64,000 bases of DNA. It comes from Parachitinimonas caeni (GTDB lineage: Bacteria; Pseudomonadota; Gammaproteobacteria; Burkholderiales; Chitinimonadaceae). The stretch is taken from assembly GCF_030129945.1 (NCBI RefSeq), contig NZ_JARRAF010000006.1, forward strand, positions 1 to 64,000, written 5' to 3'. Below are positions 7,549 to 16,046 of the stretch, one piece after another. How positions within the stretch are numbered: the stretch's first letter is position 1; every line of letters starts with the position of its first letter. The translations under genes and the position numbers were made by a program. Below the pieces are notes generated by a model. The model did no database searches. It saw only the letters and a list, made by a program, of their open reading frames with translations, and had not been told where the DNA came from.

Positions 7549-10233
7549 TTAACGGCCGATATTCAACACTTCCTCAAACGCCTTCTGGGCGATCTGCACG
7601 GTACGGCTGGCGGCCAGATAAGCCTGCTGATAGATCAGCAAATTGGCAGCCTCTTCATCGAGGTTCACCCCAGAGACCCCCTGCTGACTGGTTTCCGCCT
7701 GCTTGAGCAACTCGGTCTGGGCGCTGTAATTGATATTGACCTCGTTGGCCTTGACGCCGACATCGCTGACCAGCTTGCTGTAAGACCCCTGATAAGTCGT
7801 GGTCCCGCCCGCCAGAATATTCTTGGTCTGCAGCTCACCCAGCTTGAGCATATTGCGGTTGTCGGCCACACCGGCGGTGTTGGGGCCGACCGTGAACACA
7901 TCCCCGGCCCCAGGCTGACCGCTGATCTTGATCGACCAGCCATTGAAGCTGATGTCACTACCCGACACGTAGGGCACGTTGATCGGGTTATTGGTGCCCA
8001 ACCCCGTCACGTTGAAACTGGTTGGCGGGTTATTGAAGATGATGCTGACCGGTTGCTTCAGATTCTGATTGACGGGGGCGCCGGTCACCGTGCCCGAGGT
8101 CACCGACGCATTACCGGTATTGGCGCGTGGGGTAATGCGGAAACGATCGCCAGGATTGGGGCCGCCATCGAGCGTCACCGAGTAGCCATTTACGGTCAGC
8201 GTCTGCGGGGCGGTAAACGCGACGTTTGACTGCAAGGTTGCCCCGGTGACCGTGTCTTTGACGTCGAAATGATCAGCCGGATTGGTGAAGATCACCTCAA
8301 CCGGATTGGCATTGACACCCGTCTTGGCTTCAATCCACTGGGTAATGCCGGTGATCGTGCCGCCCCCGGTGTTGGCAGGATTGGCCGATACCTGGATCGA
8401 CAGATTCGATGAGTTGGCACGAATCGGCGTTGCTGCCGCCACCAGTGAAGGATCTTTGATCGCGATCGACAGATTCTCGGCAAACTGCTTGGTTGGCTGA
8501 ATCAGAAAACGGTCGCCCGGCAACAAGGTACCGGCGACCTGCCGGAATTGCAGACCATCCACCGTGACCGGGCCTTTGGCAAAGTCCGAGGCCGAGATAT
8601 TGAAAATGGTGTTGTCTGACTTGCGAGTCACCCGGTAGTCAGGCCCTTCAAACGAGAACTCATAGTCCGAGGTGGTCAGTGCTCCGACATTGGTGATGGC
8701 GACCGCCATATCGGCATTACCACGGTTTTCACGGTTGGCAGCGATTTTTGAAGCGGCAGGCGGAAACGAAATGCGCCGTACATCACCGGCAGTCCAGGTC
8801 GTCGCGGCGTCCGGGGTGATACGGATACCGAAAGACGCTGCGCCGGCAGAAAACTGCGTCTGATCGAAGGTGGTAGTGCGGCCGTCGGAAAGCCGGGTCA
8901 GCGTGTAATTGGTGCCGTCATACGCCAGCGAAAAGTCGCTATCAATAAACCGGGACTGATCAATGATGTCTGCGGTAAAGCCGACGTAGCTGAGGTTGAC
9001 GGTATCACCGGCAGTCCAGGTACCGGGGTTGAGCCGAAGGCGGATACCCATGGCAGTGACCCCATCAGTCATCTGCTGCTGGCTGAGCGTCAAGGCCAGG
9101 CCATCGGACGTGCGGGTCAGATTGTAGTTGGTCCCATCAAAAGCCAGGGTATATGCACTGTTCACGACGGTATTGTCGGCAATATCTGCCGACACCCTGC
9201 CATCTCCCGAGCCAATATGCTGATCCTGCACATCCGCCAGCGGGAACTTGAAGAAATTGGTTCCGCCAATCCCGTTCAGATCCTGGCCTTGCCGGTGCTG
9301 ATCGTTAAAGGTCTGAGCCAGCGCCAGCGCCACTCGTCCCAGCGAGTTACGCGACAGATCCAGCACCGACTCACGAAACTCCAGAATGCCGCCTAGCGTG
9401 CCGCCCGTCAGCATCTTCGAAGAAATCTCGGCAACGATGCCGTACTGCTGGTAAGCCACATCGATGCGCTGTGGATCATCCTTGGCCGGCACCGCCCCCA
9501 GCGTGAAAGCCTGATTCCCCACCACCAGATTCTGGCCATTGCCAACGAAGATGTTGTAACTGCCATCCGACTGCTTGACCACGCTGGACTTGATGTATTG
9601 ATTCAGTTCCTTGACCAGCTGATCACGCTTGTCCAACAGATCATTGGGCGGCTGCCCGCCAGCGGTGCCGGCGGCAATCACGATGTCGTCGTTGAGATCG
9701 GCAATCTGGGAAGTAATGGCGTTGATGTTCGAAACCGTCGAGGTGATTTCAAGATTCACATCCGCCACGATCTGGTTCACCCGACCTGAAAGCGTTTGAA
9801 AGCGGGCGATCAGCGATTCAGACAGGCCAAGCAAAGACTGGCGAGCCGGCACCGAAGCAGGATTATTGGCAGCGGTCTGCACACCACGGAAAAAATCCTG
9901 CAGTGCCGGGGTAAGCCCTGCCGACGGGTCGGCCAGCAGGTTATCGAGATCCTTGATATGGTTCAGATAGCCCTCGAGATAGCTGGCCTGGGCCTGCGCA
10001 CCTTGCACCTGTCGGGTTGTGAACTCACTGAAGTTGCGCTTGATCGTATCAATCTGAGCACCGCGCCCCACGAAGCCACCGCCCGTTGGCTGAGGAGACG
10101 AGGCACTTTGCCGAATCACCTGCCGGCTGTAGCCCGGTGTACTGGCGTTGGCAATATTGTGGCCGGTAACCGTCAGGCCAATCTGCGCGGCACTCAGGCC
10201 CGACACCGCAATTCCGTAAATACTGTTGCCCAT
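7549..10233 (-). CDS. flgK: Flagellar hook-associated protein FlgK (894 aa, enlarged by repeats)
   Basis: The N-terminus is typical of FlgK (MGNSIYGIAVSGLSAAQIGL, with NIANASTPGYSRQ), and the C-terminus has the conserved GVSGVNLDEEAANLL ... AQKAFEEVLNIGR. The middle is greatly expanded compared with the usual 450-650 aa. Three related modules of about 75-90 aa lie near residues 355-430, 430-500 and 520-590; each has a FDGTNYxLTRxSDG-like strand pair and a GDxxxI ending. Two further units near 660-810 share IIFxNPP...NGWSxxLxGxPxxGD. These form the exposed outer domains. The ATG at 10233 has AGGAG 7 nt upstream. A 0.7-kb region shared with the divergent lanthipeptide precursor precedes it. Confidence 0.93.
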   Translation of the reverse strand: MGNSIYGIAVSGLSAAQIGLTVTGHNIANASTPGYSRQVIRQSASSPQPTGGGFVGRGAQIDTIKRNFSEFTTRQVQGAQAQASYLEGYLNHIKDLDNLLADPSAGLTPALQDFFRGVQTAANNPASVPARQSLLGLSESLIARFQTLSGRVNQIVADVNLEITSTVSNINAITSQIADLNDDIVIAAGTAGGQPPNDLLDKRDQLVKELNQYIKSSVVKQSDGSYNIFVGNGQNLVVGNQAFTLGAVPAKDDPQRIDVAYQQYGIVAEISSKMLTGGTLGGILEFRESVLDLSRNSLGRVALALAQTFNDQHRQGQDLNGIGGTNFFKFPLADVQDQHIGSGDGRVSADIADNTVVNSAYTLAFDGTNYNLTRTSDGLALTLSQQQMTDGVTAMGIRLRLNPGTWTAGDTVNLSYVGFTADIIDQSRFIDSDFSLAYDGTNYTLTRLSDGRTTTFDQTQFSAGAASFGIRITPDAATTWTAGDVRRISFPPAASKIAANRENRGNADMAVAITNVGALTTSDYEFSFEGPDYRVTRKSDNTIFNISASDFAKGPVTVDGLQFRQVAGTLLPGDRFLIQPTKQFAENLSIAIKDPSLVAAATPIRANSSNLSIQVSANPANTGGGTITGITQWIEAKTGVNANPVEVIFTNPADHFDVKDTVTGATLQSNVAFTAPQTLTVNGYSVTLDGGPNPGDRFRITPRANTGNASVTSGTVTGAPVNQNLKQPVSIIFNNPPTSFNVTGLGTNNPINVPYVSGSDISFNGWSIKISGQPGAGDVFTVGPNTAGVADNRNMLKLGELQTKNILAGGTTTYQGSYSKLVSDVGVKANEVNINYSAQTELLKQAETSQQGVSGVNLDEEAANLLIYQQAYLAASRTVQIAQKAFEEVLNIGR

Positions 10234-10423
10234 TTTGCTGCTCCTGCGGCGAACCGCTCAGCGATCTATCAACTGAGCAGCTAACAGCAGGAAGTGTGCC
10301 CGCCCCAAATCCTCCCAATAACACCAAGACCGGCAATTTCCGGCCGTATTTCATCTATCCATACCGCCCAGCGCCACCGCCGGCAGAAATTTTTGCCGCC
10401 ACCGGCAAAACACGACCCATTCA

Positions 10424-10435
10424 GGACAAATGTCC
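10424..10435. promoter_or_regulatory. Operator-like inverted repeat GGACA-N2-TGTCC
   Basis: The half-sites GGACA and TGTCC are separated by AA. A longer version, CGGGACA-TT-TGTCCCG, occurs at 18630-18645 in the other divergent region of the same accessory block. The recurrence suggests a common DNA-binding regulator; its identity is unknown. Confidence 0.4.
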
Positions 10436-10749
10436 CGCTCTTTAAAATAAATGTATACAATGTCGCGAAAGCACCATGCCACCAGAAACCCATCGGACAT
10501 CACCAATCTGCTCATCTCTCGCACATACGAATTAAATTTTCGTTAAATGATCAGCCCAATGTCCCGCCCCAACCGATAAGAATTGGCACAAAATTTCCGC
10601 CCCCCCTCTTCTATTCTGCACATTTATCAAAAATCCCCTAGCAGTCGCTATAAATACCCAATCGCCAACTTATCAAATACTTAGTCACTTTATTCAATTC
10701 ATTTTGGTCTGACAATAAAATCACTCTCAACCTATTGTTGGACAATATC

Positions 10750-10765
10750 ATGATCTATTGATCAT
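10750..10765. promoter_or_regulatory. Inverted repeat ATGATC-TATT-GATCAT upstream of the precursor gene
   Basis: Perfect 6-bp arms around a 4-bp spacer, about 170 bp before the precursor start, next to a second inverted repeat at 10734-10746. Could be an operator for the lanthipeptide genes. There is no independent support. Confidence 0.3.
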
Positions 10766-10931
10766 TACATAATTAAAAAGCCCGCTCGTACGGATAATAT
10801 GGCCGAACGGATACCGATGTTAGTCTGTATGACAGATCAACTGTGATTCGATTAAGCGAAAGAATTGCATGATCTGATTACCTGTATCAGGCAATCATCT
10901 GTATAAACCTAACTAACCGAGGAAATATAAA

Positions 10932-11120
10932 ATGAACAGCCAAAAGAAAATGCGCGTTCTGGACCTGCAAACTCTGGAAATGGTAGCCGGTGGTAGTGAT
11001 GAAGCGGCCGATAAATTGATGACACCCAGCACCCGCAGCGTTATTTGCGGTGGTGTAGATACCAATGAGAAAAGCGGCTGGAGCATTGCTTGCCGCCCCA
11101 AGAAGGAAATTGAGGTTTAA
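10932..11120 (+). CDS. Class III lanthipeptide precursor peptide (62 aa)
   Basis: A short gene directly upstream of a LanKC-type synthetase. The leader contains VLDLQ (residues 9-13), which matches the conserved LxLQ recognition motif of class III leaders, followed by VAGG (18-21), a possible double-glycine cleavage point. The C-terminal part carries two copies of Ser-x-x-Ser-x-x-Cys: STRSVIC (33-39) and SGWSIAC (48-54). Ser-x2-Ser-xn-Cys is the pattern that class III enzymes turn into labionin or lanthionine bridges, so two rings are predicted, joined by a GGVDTNEK linker with a charged tail PKKEIEV. GAGGAAA lies 8 nt before the ATG. A hairpin after the gene (11191) probably sets a high precursor-to-enzyme ratio. 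Mature boundaries and activity are unknown. Confidence 0.85.
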   Translation: MNSQKKMRVLDLQTLEMVAGGSDEAADKLMTPSTRSVICGGVDTNEKSGWSIACRPKKEIEV

Positions 11121-11190
11121 TTCGTATCGCGCGCTGCACTGGAACTGTATTTAGGGCTAAAGCATCCTGCAGATCCAGTTTTGCGCAGTA

Positions 11191-11220
11191 AAAGCCGGCG
11201 CCCTATACGCCGGCTTTTTC
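11191..11220 (+). terminator. Terminator or attenuator between precursor and synthetase
   Basis: AAAGCCGGCG / CGCCGGCTTT with a 7-nt loop, followed by TTTTTC. It is placed between the precursor stop (11120) and the synthetase start (11251). Partial read-through hairpins at this position are usual in lanthipeptide operons. Confidence 0.8.
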
Positions 11221-11250
11221 TTTGACTGGAAGAAATAAGGACGCTCAGAA

Positions 11251-13926
11251 ATGCAGGAAATAAAAAAAGACAATCCAGATGTATATATTCCATCTTCTTA
11301 TAAAAAACCTGAAGAGATATATTCCAATCACGTCAAAACACTTTTACCCAAGATGTGGCGGCTCAAACCCGAGCACTTTTGGACCTATGCCATCCCTCCT
11401 CAATCAAAGAGAATGGTTCAGGGTTGGAAAATTCATATCTCAGCGATACCTGACAACGCCCTCAAAATTCTTAGCCTGGCCATTCCAGTTATTATTCGTC
11501 ACAAAACGGACTTCAAATTTGCGAGTGACCCGGCAGTTCTCCATAGCCTGCTTGGCAAGAATTGCGCCCGGCAATCCAGTGGTAAATTCATAACGATTTA
11601 CCCAGAAAACGAGAATATATTTAAGTCACTCATCGAAGAGTTGTATCAAGCCCTGCATCATGAGGTTGGCCCCTATATTTTGTCCGATCTGCAATATAAA
11701 GACTGCAAGGTTTTATTTTATCGCTACGGCGGATTTCACAGCTTTCAGGAGGAGTCTGTGGATGGCGATACCACCCACTGCATTTTGGACCCGAGTTTTC
11801 GCTATATAGAAGATGTTCGTGGCGTACAGTTTACCTTGCCGGGTTTTGTCCAAGACCCATTTTCCGGATTAACTGTAGAGAACACCGAACCCGCTGATGA
11901 AGAAACAAGCAGCCTTTTTGACGAACTATTCTCCATCAATGCTGCCATCAAGTTCTCGAACGCAGGGGGCGTCTACCTCGGTAAGCACAACGAATCTGAC
12001 GCAGAAGTCATCATCAAAGAAGCGCGACCCTATATTGGAATAGACAAAAACAACCAGGACGCCATTTCGCGGCTTAAAAAGGAACATCGCTTATTGGAGC
12101 GTCTGGCAGATACGGGATTCACACCCAAGCCATATGGGATATTTAGCGAATGGGAACACGTATTTCTGGTGCAGCAGAAGGTAAAAGGCAGAAATCTAAG
12201 AAGTTTTGTTACCGCCAATACCCCTATTATCAAACACTACGCTTCAGAAGAAGATGTTCGCAAGTGGGTGGTCACGGCTGCCAATATCTCCAAACAGCTC
12301 TTGAGAATGGTTGCCACTTTGCATGATCGGAATATTATTTTTGGCGATCTATCACACAACAATATTATGGTTGATGATGACACTCAAGATCTGCACCTGA
12401 TTGATTTTGAGTTTTCCGTAGAAACCGGCATCGACCCGCATTTGAATTTCTACACCGCCGGCTTTGCCTCATTAGCGCGCACGGAGCGCGATCAACTGGA
12501 GTTCGCTGACGATTATTTTGCTTTGGGTTCTGCCCTATTAGGCTTTTTCTCTGCCAACCTTGTCCTGATTGAAAGAAAACAAAGCTACGCCAAAGAAATA
12601 TTGCAGGCCATGCAAAGAGATATTGGGTTGCCGCAAACATTCTGCGATTGTGTCATTGAACTGCAAACCAACCCCAAACCCGATCTTGCTGCTCTGATCA
12701 GCAAATTGGAGACAATGGACCTATCGAGCATCCATGCCTGGACTGCGCGGGAAATTCATATAGAGGATTTAAAACCCGCCGCAGAAACCATGCTAAGGGA
12801 CATATTCTCGTATATGCAATCCATGCTCAATTTGCAAAATAGCCCAAGAATTCTACCGCTGAGCAATGATCTGAAATCACCATTTGCGCTCGACCACGGA
12901 ATTTCCGGCATTTTATATGCGTGGCATATTGCCAATAACCAGATTCCCGATGATCTTCTTTATTTCATCAGGAATAAATTATCTGCCAGTGGCCAATTAC
13001 CGGGCCTATTGAATGGTGCCTCGGGAATCGCGTGGGTGATGAGCGCGATAGGTGAGCGTGACATTTCAGAAAGAATGCTGCTTTGTGCATCCGAACATCC
13101 TTTGCTGTATCAGCGCATGTCGCTTGGATATGGCGCAACCGGATATGGCATGGCCCAGCTGCACCACTGGCATCGCTTTGGCGAGCAAACGAATCTTGAC
13201 GCCGCGCTGGAAATTGCTGAGATTCTGCTGGAAACCGCAAAGCCACACGAGAATGGCTTGTATTGGGATAAGCAGAATGAGAGAGAAGGTGCAGAAGTTG
13301 GCCTGCATCATGGCAGTTCCGGTATCGCGTTATTCCTGCTTTATATGTATTGCGCTTCAGGCAGAAAAGATTTTCTGGAAGCCGGAGAAAAAGCGCTTCA
13401 ATTTGATTTGAGCTGCGGTAAAGGAACGGATGAGTCTCTCAGCTTCCCACGCTATCAAAATAATCCACACCGGATTGTCTATCCGTATATTTCTTTTGGG
13501 TCGGCCGGAATCGCCACCGTCATATTGCGTTATTGGCAAGTAACCGGAAATGACCATTACAAGACTTACCTCGATAGGATAAAAGCAGATGTGTCGAGTA
13601 AATACGCCGTCAATTGCGGTTTATTTTTTGGCACTACCGGTTTGGGCAATTATCTGCTGGATGCTTACCAGATACTGGGAGATGCCCGTTACCGCGATCT
13701 GGCCTGGCGTTTACTCGATGGCATCCAGCTGCAGGAAATCAAACGCGACAATGGGTCGGTATTCCCCATGCTGCGGGAAAGCCAGGTCACCACGGATTAC
13801 AGCACCGGCTCCAGCGGTATCGGGCTATTCCTGCATCGGCTGATCCACAACGGGCCGAACTTCAATCTGATGCTGGATGACTTGCTGACCCTGCCCGCCA
13901 GGCAGTCACTCTCTGCGGCGGCGTGA
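11251..13926 (+). CDS. Class III lanthipeptide synthetase LanKC (891 aa)
   Basis: A three-domain enzyme that phosphorylates Ser/Thr, eliminates phosphate and cyclises Cys onto the dehydro residues. Residues about 1-215 are the lyase domain (GWKIHISAIPDNALKIL, SSGKFITIYP, GPYILSDL, VLFYRYGGF). Residues about 235-500 are a Ser/Thr kinase-like domain with Lys in EVIIKEARP, catalytic loop IIFGDLSHNNIM, and LIDFEF at the DFG position. Residues about 530-880 are LanC-like (GLLNGASGIAW, GLHHGSSGIALFLL, FFGTTGLGNYLL, STGSSGIGLFLHRL). The Cys and Cys-His zinc ligands of LanC and class IV LanL are absent (FFGTTG where CHG is expected), which assigns class III. AAGGA precedes the ATG. No transporter or leader protease gene is adjacent. 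The AT-rich composition and location inside a flagellar cluster suggest horizontal gain. Confidence 0.9.
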   Translation: MQEIKKDNPDVYIPSSYKKPEEIYSNHVKTLLPKMWRLKPEHFWTYAIPPQSKRMVQGWKIHISAIPDNALKILSLAIPVIIRHKTDFKFASDPAVLHSLLGKNCARQSSGKFITIYPENENIFKSLIEELYQALHHEVGPYILSDLQYKDCKVLFYRYGGFHSFQEESVDGDTTHCILDPSFRYIEDVRGVQFTLPGFVQDPFSGLTVENTEPADEETSSLFDELFSINAAIKFSNAGGVYLGKHNESDAEVIIKEARPYIGIDKNNQDAISRLKKEHRLLERLADTGFTPKPYGIFSEWEHVFLVQQKVKGRNLRSFVTANTPIIKHYASEEDVRKWVVTAANISKQLLRMVATLHDRNIIFGDLSHNNIMVDDDTQDLHLIDFEFSVETGIDPHLNFYTAGFASLARTERDQLEFADDYFALGSALLGFFSANLVLIERKQSYAKEILQAMQRDIGLPQTFCDCVIELQTNPKPDLAALISKLETMDLSSIHAWTAREIHIEDLKPAAETMLRDIFSYMQSMLNLQNSPRILPLSNDLKSPFALDHGISGILYAWHIANNQIPDDLLYFIRNKLSASGQLPGLLNGASGIAWVMSAIGERDISERMLLCASEHPLLYQRMSLGYGATGYGMAQLHHWHRFGEQTNLDAALEIAEILLETAKPHENGLYWDKQNEREGAEVGLHHGSSGIALFLLYMYCASGRKDFLEAGEKALQFDLSCGKGTDESLSFPRYQNNPHRIVYPYISFGSAGIATVILRYWQVTGNDHYKTYLDRIKADVSSKYAVNCGLFFGTTGLGNYLLDAYQILGDARYRDLAWRLLDGIQLQEIKRDNGSVFPMLRESQVTTDYSTGSSGIGLFLHRLIHNGPNFNLMLDDLLTLPARQSLSAAA

Positions 13927-13945
13927 TAGCTGATGCATCGAGGCG

Positions 13946-14872
13946 CTATGCCACCCTGTACGCTTGCAGTGCGGGGTGGTTGGCGACTTTGGCGACTTTC
14001 TGGGCGTAGGCGGGGTCGGTGGCGTAGCCATTGGCCTTGAGGGCATCGCCAAAGGCTTTGGCATCTGCCCCGGAACGGGTGGCCTCGCTGTAGCGGTTGG
14101 TCAATAGCTTGGCGTAGTCGGCAAAGGCATCTTCGTAGCTATCGTAAGCACGGAAGCGCTCGACCCGCTTTTGCGCTACCCCATCGACGTATTCGGTGGT
14201 GGTGATATCTGCGGTGCGGCCAGTCCAATCCCGGCCGGCCTTGATACCAAATAGATTATGGGTGTTGTTGCCTTGCGCATCGACAATCGGCTTGCGGCCC
14301 CAGCCGCTTTCAAGCGCAGCGTGAGCGATCATCAAGTGCGGGGAGAGATTGAGTGCCTGAGCCGCTGGCAGAGCATGGCGACCGATGGTTTCGACAAAAT
14401 CAGTCGGTTCAGCTGCTGCGGCACTGGCGGCAGCACTTGCCGCACCGGCCGTTTTTGCCGGCGTTACTGCCGATTTGGCAGCGTTTGTGGCTGGCGCGAA
14501 GTCATAGCTCTGGGGGCGTTTGAGGGGCTGGTTGCGTAGGGCCGGATTGGCAATCAACTCGATTTGCCGCTCGATCATGTCTGCCAGCCCAAGACCTTGC
14601 CCACGGCTGGTTGAGAAATCCTGCGCCATCTGCTGGTCGAGCATCCCCCGGAACATCTTGCTGCCGTTCGATTCCAGCTCATCAAAATGCGGTGTCGCAT
14701 CACGCATCGACTTCATCAGCATATTCATGAACAGCGCCTCAAACTGCTTGGCCACGGCCGAAGCAGCCGCTTTGGCATCGCCCTTGGTCAGCGCTTTCAG
14801 CTCGCCAATGCTTTGCGAATCAATCGCCAGTCGTTGCGAAGTTAGGACATCAGAGCGGGTCAGGGTGTTCAT
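13946..14872 (-). CDS. flgJ: Flagellar rod assembly protein/peptidoglycan hydrolase FlgJ, second copy (308 aa)
   Basis: Residues about 30-120 are the rod-binding domain (AAASAVAKQFEALFMNMLMKSMRDA, MFRGMLDQQMAQ). Residues about 155-300 are the glucosaminidase-type muramidase domain (AQALNLSPHLMIAHAALESGWG, NTHNLFGIKAG, FRAYDSYEDAFADYAKLL). FlgJ opens the cell wall for the growing rod. The start is placed at 14872 (MNTLTRSDVL), where AGGTG lies 8 nt upstream; the frame is open further back because upstream DNA is also duplicated. It is nearly identical to the copy at 16047-16973, and both are intact. It has the AAQFS-type differences only in scattered residues. A terminator at 15063-15090 separates it from the operon upstream, so it needs its own promoter between 14873 and 15062. 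Confidence 0.92.
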   Translation of the reverse strand: MNTLTRSDVLTSQRLAIDSQSIGELKALTKGDAKAAASAVAKQFEALFMNMLMKSMRDATPHFDELESNGSKMFRGMLDQQMAQDFSTSRGQGLGLADMIERQIELIANPALRNQPLKRPQSYDFAPATNAAKSAVTPAKTAGAASAAASAAAAEPTDFVETIGRHALPAAQALNLSPHLMIAHAALESGWGRKPIVDAQGNNTHNLFGIKAGRDWTGRTADITTTEYVDGVAQKRVERFRAYDSYEDAFADYAKLLTNRYSEATRSGADAKAFGDALKANGYATDPAYAQKVAKVANHPALQAYRVA

Positions 14873-15062
14873 GCCAGTCACCTGTGCAGACGAGTCGGTA
14901 TCAGCATGGAGCAGATTACATGCCACATGGAAATTCCCAGCCCGGTGCAATTCTCAGATCTGCGTTGCTTGCCCGTTACCATCTATGCCGTGCCGTGTCG
15001 GTATACCCCATCCATCGTCGATTTAGGAATCATCCCTTTGGATCGCGAGCTGATAAGTTATG

Positions 15063-15090
15063 AAAAAAGGCAGCCAAAGCTGCCTTTTTT
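15063..15090. terminator. Bidirectional terminator
   Basis: AAAAAAGGCAGC / GCTGCCTTTTTT with a CAAA loop. It ends the gene at 15115-15858 on the minus strand, upstream of the second flgJ. Confidence 0.85.
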
Positions 15091-15114
15091 CAATCAACTA
15101 ATCTGTTAAATAGA

Positions 15115-15858
15115 TTAGCAACGGCCACCGCCCGGGATGAGCATCAAGTAGCTGCCGGTTGTCTGCTTGGCGCCAGCCCAGTTACCCGCTTGGCAAGTGC
15201 CTTCGAAAACGGTTTCAGTAATGCGCCACTGGTAAAGGTTCGCAGGACCTCTCTCGCACTTGCGCTTTTGGTCAATCACCATGCGTAATGCGTATCCATT
15301 GGCAAAGTACGCGCCCTTGAATTCGCAACGATCAGCACAACCGGGCGACTTGCGGTCGATCTGCGATGACACCAGTCCAGCATCGAACGACTGAACATTC
15401 AACCATTGTCCACCTTGGCAAAGCGCTTTGATATTGCGCTGTCTGACCTCTTCTTTACAGGAAGGCAAACCGGTAAGAACCGTTACGCGATCTTGCGCAG
15501 CCTCATGCCAGCCCGGGCGGAACGATGAGCCGTTGTACACGCAGTTGTCCTGCACCTGGCAGCCTGGGGTAGCGGTATCGTCAGCCGACGATATCACGCG
15601 CTCTACCCGGCCCCTGTTCTCGGCTCTGCCATGGGTATTGCAGTACATCACATCGTAAACGCCCACCGTCTCTTTTTTGCACGCAGTGGCGCCCGTGGTT
15701 CGTTCTTTTTTTTCCACCAGACTTTCCAGTGTCTGCCTGAAAGTCATCACACGCCCATCCTCGAGATGGCAGTCTTGGAACTGGGGCTCAGCCCAAACAA
15801 CCGAAGCGGAAAAAAGACCCGCAACCAATAAAACACTACGCAGCACTACATTTTTCAT
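15115..15858 (-). CDS. Secreted Cys-rich protein of unknown function (247 aa)
   Basis: A signal peptide (LLVAGLFSASVVWA-EP, cleavage near residue 23) is followed by a region with about 16 Cys. No family is recognised. The Cys are spaced so that several disulfide-linked units are likely (for example CQVQDNC, CADRCEF, CQAGNW). CQAGNW and CQGGQW segments resemble a small repeated CxxGxW motif (near residues 148 and 230). The protein is expected in the periplasm or outside the cell. It lies between the two flgJ copies and is closed by a terminator at 15063. Upstream T/A-rich sequence may hold its promoter. Confidence 0.65.
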   Translation of the reverse strand: MKNVVLRSVLLVAGLFSASVVWAEPQFQDCHLEDGRVMTFRQTLESLVEKKERTTGATACKKETVGVYDVMYCNTHGRAENRGRVERVISSADDTATPGCQVQDNCVYNGSSFRPGWHEAAQDRVTVLTGLPSCKEEVRQRNIKALCQGGQWLNVQSFDAGLVSSQIDRKSPGCADRCEFKGAYFANGYALRMVIDQKRKCERGPANLYQWRITETVFEGTCQAGNWAGAKQTTGSYLMLIPGGGRC

Positions 15859-15990
15859 TTTTTTGCCTAAAAGGAGTAAAAAACACCCCAGAATCCTTGG
15901 GGGGAGCGGATTCTACAGTAGGACGATCAGTAAATGAAAATAGAAACCGTTCTCAAAACAAATCAGAGCAGATATCCGAGGCTGTGTATG

Positions 15991-16013
15991 GCGCCCTCAT
16001 TTGATGAGGGCGC
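15991..16013. terminator. Strong hairpin downstream of the first flgJ copy
   Basis: GCGCCCTCAT / ATGAGGGCGC with a TTG loop, 33 bp after the flgJ stop at 16047. No clear T run follows on the minus strand, so it may stabilise the mRNA 3' end rather than terminate. Confidence 0.5.
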
Positions 16014-16046
16014 ACACCCATGCTTAACAGGTTTCGGCGATCTACC

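Larger units (their letters stand above)
10234..10931. other. Divergent regulatory region between flgK and the lanthipeptide precursor
   Basis: 698 bp, AT-rich, with no convincing gene. It holds several inverted repeats: TTTTGCCG/CGGCAAAA (10391-10410), GGACA-AA-TGTCC (10424-10435), ATTGT-TGG-ACAAT (10734-10746) and ATGATC-TATT-GATCAT (10750-10765). Promoters for both flanking genes should lie here, but I cannot assign -35/-10 boxes with confidence. Confidence 0.6.
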
